This document shows positions 63,690 through 64,000 of a DNA stretch of 64,000 bases, one piece after another. Origin of the DNA: Dyadobacter diqingensis (GTDB lineage Bacteria > Bacteroidota > Bacteroidia > Cytophagales > Spirosomataceae). Positions within the stretch are counted from its first letter, which is position 1; every line of letters starts with the position of its first letter. The stretch lies in assembly GCF_024220585.1 (NCBI RefSeq), contig NZ_JAMXKF010000001.1, forward strand, positions 372,001 through 436,000, read 5' to 3'. The position numbers and the translations under genes were made by a program. The notes under the pieces are model-generated. The model saw only the letters and a list, made by a program, of their open reading frames with translations. It made no database searches and was not told the origin of the DNA.

Positions 63690-64000
63690 ATGCAGATATT
63701 AAAAAATATTTTTCAGGTCGGTGGCGATTTAAACGGTGTCACCTTCGATCAGCCCGGTGCGCTGTGGAATGACGGCAACTCGTATATCATCAAAACAGAA
63801 CAGGGACTGATTATGATTGACTGCGGATGCGGGAATACCATGGATCAGATTTTTGAAAATATGCGTTCCTGGGACCTGCGGCCAGATAATATCAAGGTCT
63901 GCCTGCTCACCCACCCGCACTACGACCACGCCGGCGGCGGGTATATTCTAAAAGACAAGGGTGTAAGTTTTATAGCTATTCAGGAAACGGCAGAGGCCGT
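63690..64000 (+). CDS. MBL-fold metallo-hydrolase, N-terminal part only
   Basis: The gene runs off the right edge; 103 codons are visible from ATG at 63690. The translation starts MQILKNIFQVGGDLNGVTFD and has NSYIIKTEQGLIMIDCGCGN followed by the zinc motif THPHYDHAGGG (H75, H77, D79, H80), diagnostic of the metallo-beta-lactamase fold. No signal peptide is present, so it is cytosolic. Family members hydrolyse many esters, lactones or thioesters; the substrate cannot be read from the N-terminus. It is transcribed away from the polysaccharide region. Confidence 0.88.
   Translation, partial: MQILKNIFQVGGDLNGVTFDQPGALWNDGNSYIIKTEQGLIMIDCGCGNTMDQIFENMRSWDLRPDNIKVCLLTHPHYDHAGGGYILKDKGVSFIAIQETAEA

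Noticed and set aside
1..64000. tRNA, rRNA and riboswitch genes
   Set aside because: I looked through the intergenic gaps for TTCGAATC-type T-loops, rRNA-like stretches and known riboswitch cores and saw none. Without a covariance search a small ncRNA could be missed.

Overview
The window comes from a member of the Bacteroidota, most likely a Cytophagales bacterium close to Dyadobacter/Spirosomataceae. This is inference from content: three SusC/SusD pairs, an ECF sigma/FecR pair feeding a SusC with an STN domain, families largely confined to this phylum (DUF6934, DUF1080, PmoA-like DUF6807), no Shine-Dalgarno sequences before most genes, and promoter-like elements of the TAnnTTYG type. No rRNA, tRNA, insertion sequence or CRISPR array was recognised.

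Region 1 (1-8.2 kb) is ordinary chromosome: the start of a peptidase T gene, a MazG-like NTP pyrophosphohydrolase, a MarC membrane protein, a Nudix-fold transcription regulator with a decayed Nudix box, a class V aminotransferase, dapA, ligA, a Uma2-family nuclease and rpe.

Region 2 (8.2-25 kb, all plus strand) starts with a DUF4038 glycosidase-like protein and an OmpA/PD40 envelope protein. It continues as a surface-glycan cluster: GT39-like transferase, split transketolase (N and C halves) enclosing an epimerase-glycosyltransferase fusion, a polytopic membrane protein, an OafA-type acyltransferase, a GT2, a large envelope protein with a C-terminal propeller-like half, and an AlgX/AlgJ-like SGNH protein. 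The four genes from the transketolase N half to the polytopic protein overlap each other and the next follows 2 bp later.

Region 3 (24,990-26,011) is a one-kilobase non-coding tandem array between two convergent genes. It has 18 palindromic GGAACG cores spaced 50-53 bp apart, one opposite-facing unit at the left edge, a 12-bp hairpin between the two orientations and exact 14-bp inverted repeats at its ends. It is the most unusual structure in the window.

Region 4 (26-32 kb) holds a CPA1 Na+/H+ antiporter, a secreted class 3 lipase-like protein, a DUF1648 membrane protein, an unknown soluble protein and an M14 carboxypeptidase.

Region 5 (32-37.7 kb, minus strand) has a PmoA-like protein, a Tat-exported Gfo/Idh/MocA oxidoreductase, a double DUF1080 protein and a Tat-exported sugar isomerase/epimerase. 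This set fits oxidation-first (3-keto-sugar) glycan breakdown. A short AT-rich plus-strand cassette (DUF6934 protein plus a 52-residue basic protein) interrupts it.

Region 6 (37.8-63.4 kb, minus strand) is a polysaccharide utilisation region. In transcription order it reads: short FecR-like protein, ECF sigma factor, FecR anti-sigma, STN-type SusC, SusD, two surface lipoproteins, hairpin terminator, secreted unknown protein, heparinase II/III-type lyase, PL8 lyase, then two further SusC-SusD pairs. LacI-type operator sequences precede both of those SusC genes. The two lyases point to a uronic-acid-containing polysaccharide. The last gene, cut by the window end, is an MBL-fold hydrolase on the plus strand.
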